From Streptomyces brevispora (GTDB lineage: Bacteria > Actinomycetota > Actinomycetes > Streptomycetales > Streptomycetaceae): a stretch of DNA of 64,000 bases. Below are positions 45,226-53,628 of the stretch, piece after piece. Each line of letters opens with the position of its first letter. Positions within the stretch are counted from its first letter, which is position 1. A model generated the notes under the pieces. That model did no database searches, was not told the origin of the DNA, and saw nothing but the letters and a program-made list of their open reading frames with translations. The stretch covers positions 5,022,001 through 5,086,000 of the forward strand of contig NZ_VIWW01000001.1 in assembly GCF_007829885.1 (NCBI RefSeq), in the 5' to 3' direction. Position numbers and translations under genes: made by a program.

Positions 45226-45721
45226 GGGAACCTCCCGGGTGGTGCCTGCCGACGTCACGTGCGTCGCTGCTTCCGCTAGTCGAGTGTGGCCTGCCCGACC
45301 GCAGCCTGCCACAACATTGCCGTGTTGCCCGGCGTGTCGGGCGTGAGCCCTTGATCGCCAGTGTGGCACGGTGACCTCTTGCGCAACGCAAAGTGACCGT
45401 CGGTCGCTCCGCGTAGCCAGCCTCCGTGCGATGCTGTGACGCCGCTGGATCGAGTGCCTCCGTCGGCCCCCTCCCGAAGGTTCCGGACTTCCACGCGGGA
45501 GTCCGGCCCCAGGGCTCGCCACAGTACTCCATTCGGGCCATGTGGGTGGACCGCCGCGCCGCCGAAGTTCTCGTGGGGCGCAGGAGTTGAGTACCCGGCC
45601 GGCTGCGGGATGCCCCTCTTGCGTGTCCTGCTTCACAGAATCACCGTAAACGGAACTATCGGCTTCGCTCATATGTCCCTTGTTGTTGCATGGTGGGAGA
45701 GATGTCAATCAAGGGCTGGAA
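45226..45721. other. intergenic region between sepH and the next gene
   Basis: The 496 bases contain the divergent promoters of sepH and the repeat-rich membrane protein gene. A dyad TTGCG-CAA-CGCAA lies at 45379-45391. No supported gene is present. Confidence 0.5.
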
Positions 45722-46813
45722 ATGGTGCAGAAGCCGGAAAGTGACACAGAACCCAGAGAAAGGCGGATAGACCTCAGCTTGCCCCAGGTCGCGGGCAGCG
45801 CCGTGGCGGCGGTCGCGGCGGCGGTGGCGGCCTCACAACTGGGCGTGTACGGAACGATTCTCGGCGCCGGAGTGATGAGCGTCGTGGCCACCTGCGGCGG
45901 CTCGGTCTTCCAGCACTTCTTCCGCCGTACGGGTGAACAGATCCGCGAGGTCACGGTCCAGGTGAAGCACCCGGACCGCGAGGTGACCGTGCACACGCGC
46001 CAGACGCGTGATGCCGGTGACGCGGACGGGACGTGGGGGACACCCGAGACGCATGTCGCCGTGCGGGAGGCGGAAGGATCCGCCGACGCCACCGCTGTGC
46101 CGCGCACGATGGACGCCACGACGGTCCTGCGCCGGGTGGACGCGGTGACCGCTCCCGAAGACGCGGACGCCACAACAATCCTGCGCGCCGTGGACGACGC
46201 CACCGTCCTGCGCCGGGTGTCCGACGACCCCGGGCGTACCCGGCCGATCGCGGCGCTCGACGGAGCCCGGCCGCTCGCGACGGGTCCCGGGACCGGGGAG
46301 GACGCGTTCTCGCAGGCGACCACGCACGGCACCCGGATCCGCGGTTGGAAGCGCTCGGTGCTCGGCGCCGCCATGGTGTTCGCCGTCTCGATGGCCGGGA
46401 TCACCACGTTCGAACTGGTCTCGGGCAACGACCTGAGCGGCGGTCGGGGAACGACCGTGGGCTCCGTCGTACGCGGCGAGCCGGGAGGGGCTCCGGCCGA
46501 CCCCGCACCGTCGGGCAGCACCGCCCCGGACCACGAGCCGACCCCGGGCCAGGACAACGGCACGACGCCCGGCACCGCCCCGCAGGACGGACCGAGCCGG
46601 AGCCCGGAGCCGGACCGGGGGGACAACTCCACGGCCGACCCGACACCCACCCCCACCCCGTCGGGCTCCGCGGAGGACGGCCCGGACCAGTCGCCCACGC
46701 CCACGCCTTCGGCGACCGGTGACGGCAGCAGCACCGCCCCCGGCTTGGCCGGCACGGGCAGCGCCCCGGCGCAGCAGGACCGGGCACCCGCCGCCACGGA
46801 CACCGGGCAGTGA
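45722..46813 (+). CDS. membrane protein with repeats and Pro/Thr-rich tail, function unknown
   Basis: ATG 45722, spaced from AGGG, gives 363 residues. Residues about 22-60 form one or two hydrophobic segments ('VAGSAVAAVAAAVAASQLGV', 'TILGAGVMSVVATCGG'). A middle part repeats 'ATTVLRRVD', 'ATTILRAVD', 'ATVLRRVS'. A second membrane helix lies near residue 215 ('SVLGAAMVFAVSMAGITTFE'). The last 115 residues are a Pro/Thr/Ser/Gly-rich tail that would be outside the cell. No enzymatic domain is recognised. The repeat motif might be a phospho-Thr or protein-docking site, which is speculation. Confidence 0.7.
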   Translation: MVQKPESDTEPRERRIDLSLPQVAGSAVAAVAAAVAASQLGVYGTILGAGVMSVVATCGGSVFQHFFRRTGEQIREVTVQVKHPDREVTVHTRQTRDAGDADGTWGTPETHVAVREAEGSADATAVPRTMDATTVLRRVDAVTAPEDADATTILRAVDDATVLRRVSDDPGRTRPIAALDGARPLATGPGTGEDAFSQATTHGTRIRGWKRSVLGAAMVFAVSMAGITTFELVSGNDLSGGRGTTVGSVVRGEPGGAPADPAPSGSTAPDHEPTPGQDNGTTPGTAPQDGPSRSPEPDRGDNSTADPTPTPTPSGSAEDGPDQSPTPTPSATGDGSSTAPGLAGTGSAPAQQDRAPAATDTGQ

Positions 46814-46826
46814 GCGGGCACGATCA

Positions 46827-48149
46827 TCAGTCGCCCAGGACCCGGCGCAGGTAGTCGTTGGTGAAGAGGCGGTCCGGGTCCAGCCGGTCCCGGACCGCGG
46901 CGAACTCGCCGAACCGGGGGTACACCCCCGCCAGGTACGCGGCGTCACGGGTGTTGACCTTGCCCCAGTGGGGGCGGCCGTCGTGGGCGGTCATGATCCG
47001 CTCCACCGCCGTGAAGTACGCCTGGTAGGGCGTGCCCCGGTACAGGTGGACGGCGATGTACGCGCTGTCCCGGCCCGAGGCCGTGGAGAGCGCTATGTCG
47101 TCGGCGGGCGCGGTACGCACCTCCACGGGGAAGCTGATCCGCAGCGGCGAACGCTCAACCATCGCCCTGACCTCGCGCAGCGCCTCCACGGCCGCCTCGC
47201 GCGGCAGGGCGTACTCCATCTCCACGAACCGCACCCGGCGCGGGCTGGTGAACACCTTGTACGGGATGTCGGTGTACGTACGGGCCGACAGGGCGCGGCT
47301 GGAGAGCTTGGCGATCGAGGGGATCGTGGCGGGTACCGCCCGGCCGAGCGAGCAGGCCGCCTGGAAGATGCCGTTGGAGAGGAACTCGTCCTCGATCCAG
47401 CCGCTGACCTTTCCGGGCGGGGCGGCGGGGCCCGCGCTGCGGTTGTTGCGCTTGGTGTTGCAGTTGCCGGTGTGCGGGAACCAGTAGAACTCGAAGTGCT
47501 CGTTCTCGGCCACCAGCTGATCGAAGTCGGCCGTGACCCTGTCGAAGGCCATCGGCTCCTCGCGGGCGGTCAGCAGGAAGACCGGCTCCACGGCGAAGGT
47601 GATCGCCGTGATGACGCCCAGGGCGCCGAGCCCGATCCGGGCGACGGCGAAGACGTCCGGGTTCTCGGTCGCCGAGCAGGTCAGCACCGTACCGTCCGCC
47701 GTGACCAGCTCCAGGGCGCGGATCTGCGCGGATATCGACGCCGAGTCGCGGCCGGTTCCGTGGGTGCCGGTGGAGGTCGCCCCGGCGACCGTCTGGTCCA
47801 TGATGTCGCCCATGTTGGTGAGCGAGAGGCCCTCGCGGGCCAGCGCGGTGTTGAGGCGCTTCAGCGGGGTGCCGGCCTCGACCGTCACCGTCATCGCCGT
47901 ACGGTCGATCTCCCGGATGCCGGTGAGCAGATCGGGGCGTATCAGCAGCCCGTCGGTGGCCGCGGTCGCGGTGAAGGAGTGACCTGTGCCCACCGGCTTC
48001 ACCTTCAGGCCGTCCTCGGACGCCCTGCGCAGCGCCTCGGCCAGTTCGTCCACGGAGGCGGGCGACACGGTCCGTGCCGGACGGGCGGTGACGTTCCCCG
48101 CCCAGTTACGCCACGCGTCCGTTGTCGTCCGTGCGTAGGTGTCGGTCAT
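46827..48149 (-). CDS. FAD-linked aldonolactone oxidase (D-arabinono-1,4-lactone oxidase type)
   Basis: ATG 48149, preceded by GGGGAAG, gives 440 residues. The N-terminal PCMH FAD-binding domain has 'VKPVGTGHSFTATAATDG' and 'AGATSTGTHGTGRDSASISA'. The C-terminal ALO domain has 'FEFYWFPHTGNCNTKRNN' and ends 'RPHWGKVNTRDAAYLAGVYP' with 'DRLDPDRLFTNDYLRRVL'. It oxidises a sugar-derived lactone or a polyol using FAD and O2. The His in 'GTGHSF' is a usual site for covalent flavin. The start lies 44 bases inside the upstream MFS gene, so the two are co-transcribed. Confidence 0.9.
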   Translation of the reverse strand: MTDTYARTTTDAWRNWAGNVTARPARTVSPASVDELAEALRRASEDGLKVKPVGTGHSFTATAATDGLLIRPDLLTGIREIDRTAMTVTVEAGTPLKRLNTALAREGLSLTNMGDIMDQTVAGATSTGTHGTGRDSASISAQIRALELVTADGTVLTCSATENPDVFAVARIGLGALGVITAITFAVEPVFLLTAREEPMAFDRVTADFDQLVAENEHFEFYWFPHTGNCNTKRNNRSAGPAAPPGKVSGWIEDEFLSNGIFQAACSLGRAVPATIPSIAKLSSRALSARTYTDIPYKVFTSPRRVRFVEMEYALPREAAVEALREVRAMVERSPLRISFPVEVRTAPADDIALSTASGRDSAYIAVHLYRGTPYQAYFTAVERIMTAHDGRPHWGKVNTRDAAYLAGVYPRFGEFAAVRDRLDPDRLFTNDYLRRVLGD

Positions 48150-49353
48150 CTTCCCCGCGCCCTTCGGTAGGAACCGGCCCACTGAGCCGGCGATACCCCA
48201 GGAACGCCACCGCGGCCGCGAGCGCTCCCGCCATGGCGGGCACCGCGTACCCCGCCTTCGCCCCGGACGCGTCGACCACCCAGCCGGCGGCCGAGGAGCC
48301 GAGCGCCACACCTACGGCGAGCCCGGTACTGGTCCAGGTCATGCCCTCGGTCAGTCTGGTGCGCGGTACGTGCTGTTCGACGAGAGCCATGGTGGTGACC
48401 ATCGTCGGTGCGACGGCGAGGCCTGCGACAAAGAGCGCCACGGCCAGGAACGGCAGGCTCCCGGCCATTTGGAGGGGGATCATACTCACGGCCATCGCGC
48501 ACACTCCCACCAGCCACCGGCTGGACGGCCTGCCCTTCAGATGCAGCAGGCCGAAGACCGCCCCGGCGAGGCAGGACCCCAGCGCGTAGACGGCCAGTAC
48601 GAGGCTCGCCGCGGCCTTGTGGCCCTGCTCATCGGCGAAGGCCACCGTCACCACGTCGACGGCCCCGAAGATCGCACCGGTCGCCACGAAGGTCCACACG
48701 AGCACCTGGAGGCCGGGGGACGACAGCGCGGAACCGCGGGTGTGCCGCGTGTGCGGATGCGGCACCGGCTCGGTGGTCCGCTGAGCGGTCAGCCAGAAGA
48801 CGCCGATCAGCAGGAAACCGGCGGCCAGCAGCGGGCCGGCCTCGGGGAACCAGGCGGTGGAGAGACCGATCGAGATGATCGGGCCGAAGATGAAGCACAC
48901 CTCGTCGACGATCGACTCCCACGCGTACGCGGTGTGGAGCCGGCGGGGCGAGCTCCGGTAGATCTCCGCCCAGCGGGCCCTGATCATCGAACCGACGCTG
49001 GGGACGTAGCCGGCGCCGGCCGCGAACACGAACAGGGTCCAGTCCGCCAGTCCCTGCTGCGCACAGATCAGCAGACCGGCCACGGCAGCCAGGGCGACGA
49101 GGGTCACCGGGCGCAGCACCCGACGCTGACCGTGCCGGTCGACCAGCCTGGACACCCGCGGTCCCACCACCGCGGCCGACATCGCCAGCGTCGCGGAGAG
49201 CGCGCCCGCCAGGCCGTACCGGCCGGTCAGCTCGGAAACCATGGTCACCACGCCGATGCCCATCATGGACAGCGGCATCCGGCCGAAGAAACCGGCCGAG
49301 GAGAACCCCTTGGAGCCGGGGGCGGCGAAGATCTCGCGGTAGGGATTGGGCAA
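48106..49353 (-). CDS. MFS transporter
   Basis: TTG 49353 gives 415 residues with about 12 membrane segments. The loop 'RVSRLVDRHGQRRVLRPVT' between helices 2 and 3 is the MFS signature region. 'YVPSVGSMIRARWAEIYRSS' and 'AYAWESIVDEVCFIFGPIIS' are shared with putative efflux permeases of actinobacteria. It likely exports a small molecule by proton antiport. Coupling to the aldonolactone oxidase gene suggests related substrates, but nothing in the sequence identifies them. The last 25 residues are charged and cytoplasmic. Confidence 0.82.
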   Translation of the reverse strand: MPNPYREIFAAPGSKGFSSAGFFGRMPLSMMGIGVVTMVSELTGRYGLAGALSATLAMSAAVVGPRVSRLVDRHGQRRVLRPVTLVALAAVAGLLICAQQGLADWTLFVFAAGAGYVPSVGSMIRARWAEIYRSSPRRLHTAYAWESIVDEVCFIFGPIISIGLSTAWFPEAGPLLAAGFLLIGVFWLTAQRTTEPVPHPHTRHTRGSALSSPGLQVLVWTFVATGAIFGAVDVVTVAFADEQGHKAAASLVLAVYALGSCLAGAVFGLLHLKGRPSSRWLVGVCAMAVSMIPLQMAGSLPFLAVALFVAGLAVAPTMVTTMALVEQHVPRTRLTEGMTWTSTGLAVGVALGSSAAGWVVDASGAKAGYAVPAMAGALAAAVAFLGYRRLSGPVPTEGRGEDDRHLRTDDNGRVA

Positions 49354-49555
49354 GAGGGACTCCGGTACCGCGTGGTCACACGCGGTGTCAGGGGTGAACG
49401 TGGCCGATACAGCTTACGACCTCACCCATGATCGGCAGCGACGTCCCGGGTGCGGCCGTAGCGGCGGAGCGGGACGCCCGTGAGCGGGAGGCCGCGGGTG
49501 TGCGGGGCGGATGTCGGTGGGAGCGGAGCCGGGGGCGGGTGGCAGGATCGGTGTC

Positions 49556-50683
49556 ATGTCCGATCTGCGTGAGCCCGCTCCCTACGACGCCCTGCTGCTG
49601 CTCTCCTTCGGGGGACCCGAAGGCCCGGACGACGTGGTTCCGTTCCTGGCGAACGTGACCCGCGGCCGGGGTATCCCCGAGGAGCGGCTGAAGGAAGTCG
49701 GCAAGCACTACTTCCTGTTCGGCGGCGTCAGCCCGATCAACGGCCAGAACAGGGCCCTGCTCGACGCCCTGCGCAAGGACTTCGCGGATCACGGACTCGA
49801 TCTGCCGGTCTACTGGGGCAATCGCAACTGGGCGCCCTACCTGACCGACACCCTGCGCGAGATGGCCCGGGACGGGCACCGCCGCATCGCCGTCCTGGCG
49901 ACCAGCGCCTACGCCTCCTACTCCGGCTGCCGGCAGTACCGCGAGAACCTCGCCGAGTCACTGGCCGTCCTGGAGGCCGAAGGGCTGCCGGTGCCGCGCG
50001 TCGACAAGCTGCGGCACTATTTCAACCACCCCGGCTTCGTCGAGCCGATGGTGGACGGCGTTCTCGCCTCCCTGGCCGACCTTCCCGAGGACGTGCGGAC
50101 CGGGGCGCGTCTCGTGTTCACCACGCATTCCATCCCCACCTCGGCGGCCGATGCCTCGGGCCCGCCGGAGGCGCACGGAGACGGCGGCGCGTACGTCGCC
50201 GAGCACCTCGACGTCGCACGGCTGATCGTCGAGGCCGTCCGCGAACGGACCGGTGTCGCGTACTCCTGGCAGCTCGTCTACCAGTCGCGCAGCGGTGCCC
50301 CGCACATTCCGTGGCTCGAACCCGATATCTGCGAGCACCTGGAACTGCTGTGCAGCGACGGCGTCCCTGCCGTGGTGATGGCGCCCATCGGCTTCGTCTC
50401 GGACCACATGGAGGTCCTCTACGACCTCGACACCGAGGCCACCGCGAAGGCCGCCGAGCTCGGCCTGCCGGTGCGCCGGTCCGCGACCGTCGGCGCCGAT
50501 CCGCGGTTCGCGGCCGCGGTGCGTGACCTCGTGCTGGAGCGCGCCGCCACCGAACGGGGCCTCGACCGGGAGAGGTGCGCCCTCGGGGCGCTCGGGGCGA
50601 GCCACGACCTCTGCCCGGTCGGCTGCTGCCCGGCCCGCGCGGCCCGGCCGGCCGCCGCGGGCGCCGACAGCCCGTACGCGTAG
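49556..50683 (+). CDS. hemH: ferrochelatase (coproporphyrin type in actinobacteria)
   Basis: ATG 49556 follows AGGA and gives 375 residues. It inserts Fe2+ into the porphyrin. Conserved elements are 'LLLLSFGGPEGPDDVVPFL', 'YWGNRNWAPYLTDTL', the catalytic His in 'VFTTHSIPTSAA', 'WQLVYQSRSGAPHIPWLEPD' and 'DHMEVLYDLDTEA' with the catalytic Glu. Cysteines in 'YASYSGCRQYREN' and the C-terminal 'DLCPVGCCP' are placed like the [2Fe-2S] ligands of mycobacterial enzymes. Actinobacteria use the coproporphyrin-dependent pathway, so the substrate is probably coproporphyrin III. The inositol-phosphatase-like gene follows. Confidence 0.94.
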   Translation: MSDLREPAPYDALLLLSFGGPEGPDDVVPFLANVTRGRGIPEERLKEVGKHYFLFGGVSPINGQNRALLDALRKDFADHGLDLPVYWGNRNWAPYLTDTLREMARDGHRRIAVLATSAYASYSGCRQYRENLAESLAVLEAEGLPVPRVDKLRHYFNHPGFVEPMVDGVLASLADLPEDVRTGARLVFTTHSIPTSAADASGPPEAHGDGGAYVAEHLDVARLIVEAVRERTGVAYSWQLVYQSRSGAPHIPWLEPDICEHLELLCSDGVPAVVMAPIGFVSDHMEVLYDLDTEATAKAAELGLPVRRSATVGADPRFAAAVRDLVLERAATERGLDRERCALGALGASHDLCPVGCCPARAARPAAAGADSPYA

Positions 50684-50739
50684 GCCGTGTCCGCGAAGCC
50701 CTTTGTCCGGCCCGTACCCCTCACCCCCTTGGGAGCGCT

Positions 50740-51558
50740 GTGACCTACCCCCTGCTGTCCGAACTGCTCGACCTGGCCCTGGACGTCGCCCGCCGGGCCG
50801 GTGAGCTGCTGCGCGACGGCCGCCCCGCCGATCTGGGGGTGGCCGCGACCAAGTCGAGCCCGGTGGACGTCGTCACCGAGATGGACATCGCCGCCGAGAA
50901 GCTGATCACCGGTTTCCTGTCCGAGCACCGCCCCGAGGACGGCTTCCTCGGGGAGGAGGGCGCCAGCTCCGAGGGCAGCAGCGGCATCCGCTGGGTGATC
51001 GACCCGCTCGACGGCACCGTGAACTATCTGTACGGGCTGCCGACCTGGGCCGTCTCCGTCGCCGCCGAACGGGACGGCGAGCGGGTCGTGGGCGTGGTGG
51101 AGGTCCCGATGCGCCGCGAGACCTATCACGCGGTCCTCGGCGCCGGTGCGTACGCCAAGGGCGGTGCCTACGGGGACGGGGCCGCCCTGCGCTGCCGGCC
51201 CGCCCCGCCGCTCGACCAGGCGCTCGTGTCGACCGGCTTCAACTACGTCGCCGACGTCCGCGCGCACCAGGCCGATGTGGCACGTGTGCTGATTCCGCGG
51301 CTGCGGGACATCAGGCGCGGCGGCTCCGCCGCGATCGACCTCTGTGACGTCGCGGCGGGCCGCCTCGACGGCTACTACGAGCGTGGCCTCCACCCCTGGG
51401 ACCTGGCGGCCGGTGACCTCATCGCGCGGGAGGCGGGCGCGCTCACCGGCGGGCGGCCGGGGCAGGCCGCGGACGGCGGTCTGACGGTGGCCGCGTCACC
51501 GGGCGTCTTCGAGCCGCTCCAGTCCCTGCTGGAGGAACTGGGCGCCTGGCACGACTGA
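50740..51558 (+). CDS. inositol monophosphatase family protein
   Basis: GTG 50740 follows GGGAG and gives 272 residues. The metal-binding motifs of the family are all present: 'GFLGEEGASS', 'WVIDPLDGTVNYLYGLPTWA' and 'HPWDLAAGDLIAREAGALTG'. 'SSPVDVVTEMDIAAEKLI' supplies a further Asp. It should hydrolyse a phosphomonoester such as inositol-1-phosphate with Mg2+, and histidinol phosphate is another possible substrate. It is separated from the ferrochelatase gene by 56 bases and probably shares its transcript. Confidence 0.9.
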   Translation: MTYPLLSELLDLALDVARRAGELLRDGRPADLGVAATKSSPVDVVTEMDIAAEKLITGFLSEHRPEDGFLGEEGASSEGSSGIRWVIDPLDGTVNYLYGLPTWAVSVAAERDGERVVGVVEVPMRRETYHAVLGAGAYAKGGAYGDGAALRCRPAPPLDQALVSTGFNYVADVRAHQADVARVLIPRLRDIRRGGSAAIDLCDVAAGRLDGYYERGLHPWDLAAGDLIAREAGALTGGRPGQAADGGLTVAASPGVFEPLQSLLEELGAWHD

Positions 51559-51599
51559 GCCTTGGGGGCACCGCATCAGGGCCTGTCCCGGTCGGAGCA

Positions 51600-52265
51600 T
51601 CAGACGGCGGAACGCCCGCCGTCTGCGGGGATCACGGCGCCGGTGACGTAACTGGCCTCGGAGGAGGCCAGGAACGCGATGACCTCGGCGATCTCGTTGG
51701 CCTGCGCCGGCCGGTCGAGCAGCGTGGTGCTGCCCAGCTGCGCGATGAGTTCGGGGTCCGCCGCGGTGACCACCGGGCCGGGGGCGATGGTGTTGACGCG
51801 TACGCCGCTGGGGCTGAATTCCGCCGCCCACGCACGTGTGAGCGCCGCGAGCGCGGCCTTCGTCGCACTGTAGGCGGCACCGCCGTCAGGCCGATCTGCC
51901 CCGCCATGCGGCCGAGGTTGATGATGTTGCCGGTACCGCGCTCGGCCATACCGGTGTGAGGACCGCCACCAGGTAGTAGGCGGCACGCACGTTGGTCGCG
52001 AACATCGTGTCGAACGTGTCCGGGTCGAGGTCCGCGGTGGCGCCGAACCACCCGATACCGGCGTTGTTCACCAGCACGTCGACCCGGCCGGCCTCGGCGG
52101 CGAGCCGCTCGACATCGGCTGCGACGCTCAGATCGGCCGCGACGAACCGCCCGTGACCGCCGTGACCGCCGGCCTGCGTGCTGCCGGCCTTCTTGATCGC
52201 CTCGACCGTCGATGCCCCGCGAGCGGGGTCACGGCCATGCACCACGACGTCGAAGCCGTTGAGGT
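51600..52265 (-). pseudogene. short-chain dehydrogenase (SDR), decayed
   Basis: SDR homology is spread over three frames. Frame one reads 'NGFDVVVHGRDPARG' to 'VDVLVNNAGIGWFGATADLD' and 'VRAAYYLVAVLTP'. Frame two reads 'GMAERGTGNIINLGRMAGQI'. Frame three reads 'GGAAYSATKAALAALTRAWA' to the C-terminus 'AVIPADGGRSAV'. The breaks at about 51950 and 51883 are each explained by loss of one G from a GGG run. The N-terminal TGxxxGIG nucleotide-binding motif is missing altogether, so even without the frameshifts the enzyme would be dead. The catalytic YxxxK is kept in the third frame. Confidence 0.85.
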
Positions 52266-52354
52266 AGGCGCCGAGTTCGACGGTGTCGATCCGGCGGCGT
52301 TCTCCGAGGACGGCCCCTGGGCCGCTGCGCGGACCGTGGGCGGCGCCGGAACGA

Positions 52355-52396
52355 AGAAGGCCCCGCGGGTGCCGATGCGGCACTGCGGGGCCTTCT
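52355..52396 (-). terminator. terminator after the 57-residue protein gene
   Basis: AGAAGGCCCCGC (52355-52366) and GCGGGGCCTTCT (52385-52396) are perfect 12-base arms. It lies 10 bases past the end of the minus-strand small gene and at the truncated edge of the SDR remnant. Confidence 0.7.
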
Positions 52397-52405
52397 CGTG
52401 ACGAC

Positions 52406-52579
52406 TCAGACGCTTGTGGCGCCGATCTGGACTCCGTGCTCGGCAGCGAGGCGGTGCAGGTCCTCCAGCTCGCTCTGCTCGACGTCCGCAAGGAAATCGT
52501 CGCCCGTCTCGCGGGCTTTCGTGAGGTCGGACTCGGTGGTCTTGATGCGTTGCAGCAGACCTGCGGTGAAAGCGTCCAT
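52406..52579 (-). CDS. small hydrophilic protein of unknown function
   Basis: ATG 52579 follows GAGGGGG and gives 57 residues, 'MDAFTAGLLQRIKTTESDLT' then 'KARETGDDFLADVEQSELED' and 'LHRLAAEHGV'. It is predicted to be two charged helices, possibly a coiled coil. No cofactor site or membrane segment is visible. Similar small proteins are common in Streptomyces, without known function. It has its own ribosome binding site and terminator, which supports it as a real gene. Upstream codons to 52702 are not needed. Confidence 0.75.
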   Translation of the reverse strand: MDAFTAGLLQRIKTTESDLTKARETGDDFLADVEQSELEDLHRLAAEHGVQIGATSV

Positions 52580-52974
52580 GAGGCGCCCCCTCATCGTGGG
52601 TCGGTGGCACGGGGGTGTGCCCGGGTTTCCCTCCGCCGAGGCGGTAGGGCGGGTGATCACGCATCCTCCGGGGGAACGGAGGGGGCCAGTGGCACGCCAC
52701 ATACGAGACGTGATCGCGGGTGTGAATTCGTCCTCCCCAGCCCAACCCTCAAAGAAACCTCAACTGGCCCGTGAAACCGCTGCATTCCGGGAAGTCGCAG
52801 GTCGGACCGCACCGTCTTACCGCCGGTTTATACGTGTTACGGGCAGGATGGAGGCGCACAGACCGTGCCTGGGTGCGGCCCGGATCACGGGCCACCGGTC
52901 CGTTTCGAACGTTCCGCCGGTCTGTTCCGAACGTTGTGCAGCTCTGTTGTGGAAGTTCTAAGGAAGGAAGCGCC
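52580..52974. other. intergenic region upstream of cutR
   Basis: The 395 bases carry the promoters of cutRS (plus) and the small protein (minus). The notable element is the 22-base direct repeat at 52895-52935. The rest shows no supported gene. Confidence 0.55.
52895..52935 (+). promoter_or_regulatory. direct repeat upstream of cutR, probable response-regulator site
   Basis: CCGGTCCGTTTCGAACGTT (52895-52913) is followed by CCGGTCTGTTCCGAACGTT (52917-52935). The two copies differ at two positions and are spaced 22 bases, two helical turns, as OmpR-family dimers bind. They end 40 bases before the cutR start. Confidence 0.6.
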
Positions 52975-53628
52975 GTGCGCGTACTCGTCGTGGAGGACGA
53001 GCAACTGCTCGCCGATGCGGTGGCCACCGGATTGCGCCGGGAGGCCATGGCCGTCGATGTCGTGTACGACGGTGCGGCGGCACTGGAGCGCATCGAGGTC
53101 AACGACTACGACGTCGTGGTGCTGGACCGGGACCTCCCCCTGGTGCACGGCGACGACGTCTGCCGCAGGATCGTCGAGCTGGGCATGCCGACCAGGGTGC
53201 TCATGCTCACCGCCTCCGGAGACGTCAGCGACCGGGTCGAGGGCCTGGAGCTCGGAGCCGACGACTATCTGCCCAAACCCTTCGCCTTCAGTGAGCTGAC
53301 CGCGCGGGTGCGGGCTCTCGGGCGCCGCACGACCGTCGCGCTGCCGCCCGTCCTGGAGCGAGCCGGGATCAAGCTCGACCCGAACCGCCGGGAGGCATTC
53401 CGGGGCGAGCAGGAGGTCCAGCTCGCGCCCAAGGAGTTCGCGGTGCTGGAGGTCCTGATGCGCAGCGAGGGCGCCGTGGTCTCGGCCGAGCAGCTGCTGG
53501 AGAAGGCCTGGGACGAGAACACCGACCCGTTCACCAACGTCGTCCGGGTGACCGTCATGACCCTGCGGCGCAAACTCGGCGAGCCTCCGGTGATCGTCAC
53601 CGTGCCCGGCTCGGGTTACCGGATCTGA
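52975..53628 (+). CDS. cutR: OmpR-family response regulator CutR
   Basis: GTG 52975 follows AAGGAAGG and gives 217 residues, the known length of Streptomyces CutR. The receiver domain has the acidic pocket 'VVEDE', phospho-acceptor Asp51 in 'VVVLDRDLP' and Lys in 'YLPKPFAF'. The C-terminal winged helix includes 'LAPKEFAVLEVLMRSEGAVV' and 'VRVTVMTLRRKLGEP'. With CutS it responds to envelope stress. The old link to copper came from S. lividans. The direct repeat upstream is a likely self-operator. The stop overlaps the cutS start (TGATG). Confidence 0.93.
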   Translation: MRVLVVEDEQLLADAVATGLRREAMAVDVVYDGAAALERIEVNDYDVVVLDRDLPLVHGDDVCRRIVELGMPTRVLMLTASGDVSDRVEGLELGADDYLPKPFAFSELTARVRALGRRTTVALPPVLERAGIKLDPNRREAFRGEQEVQLAPKEFAVLEVLMRSEGAVVSAEQLLEKAWDENTDPFTNVVRVTVMTLRRKLGEPPVIVTVPGSGYRI

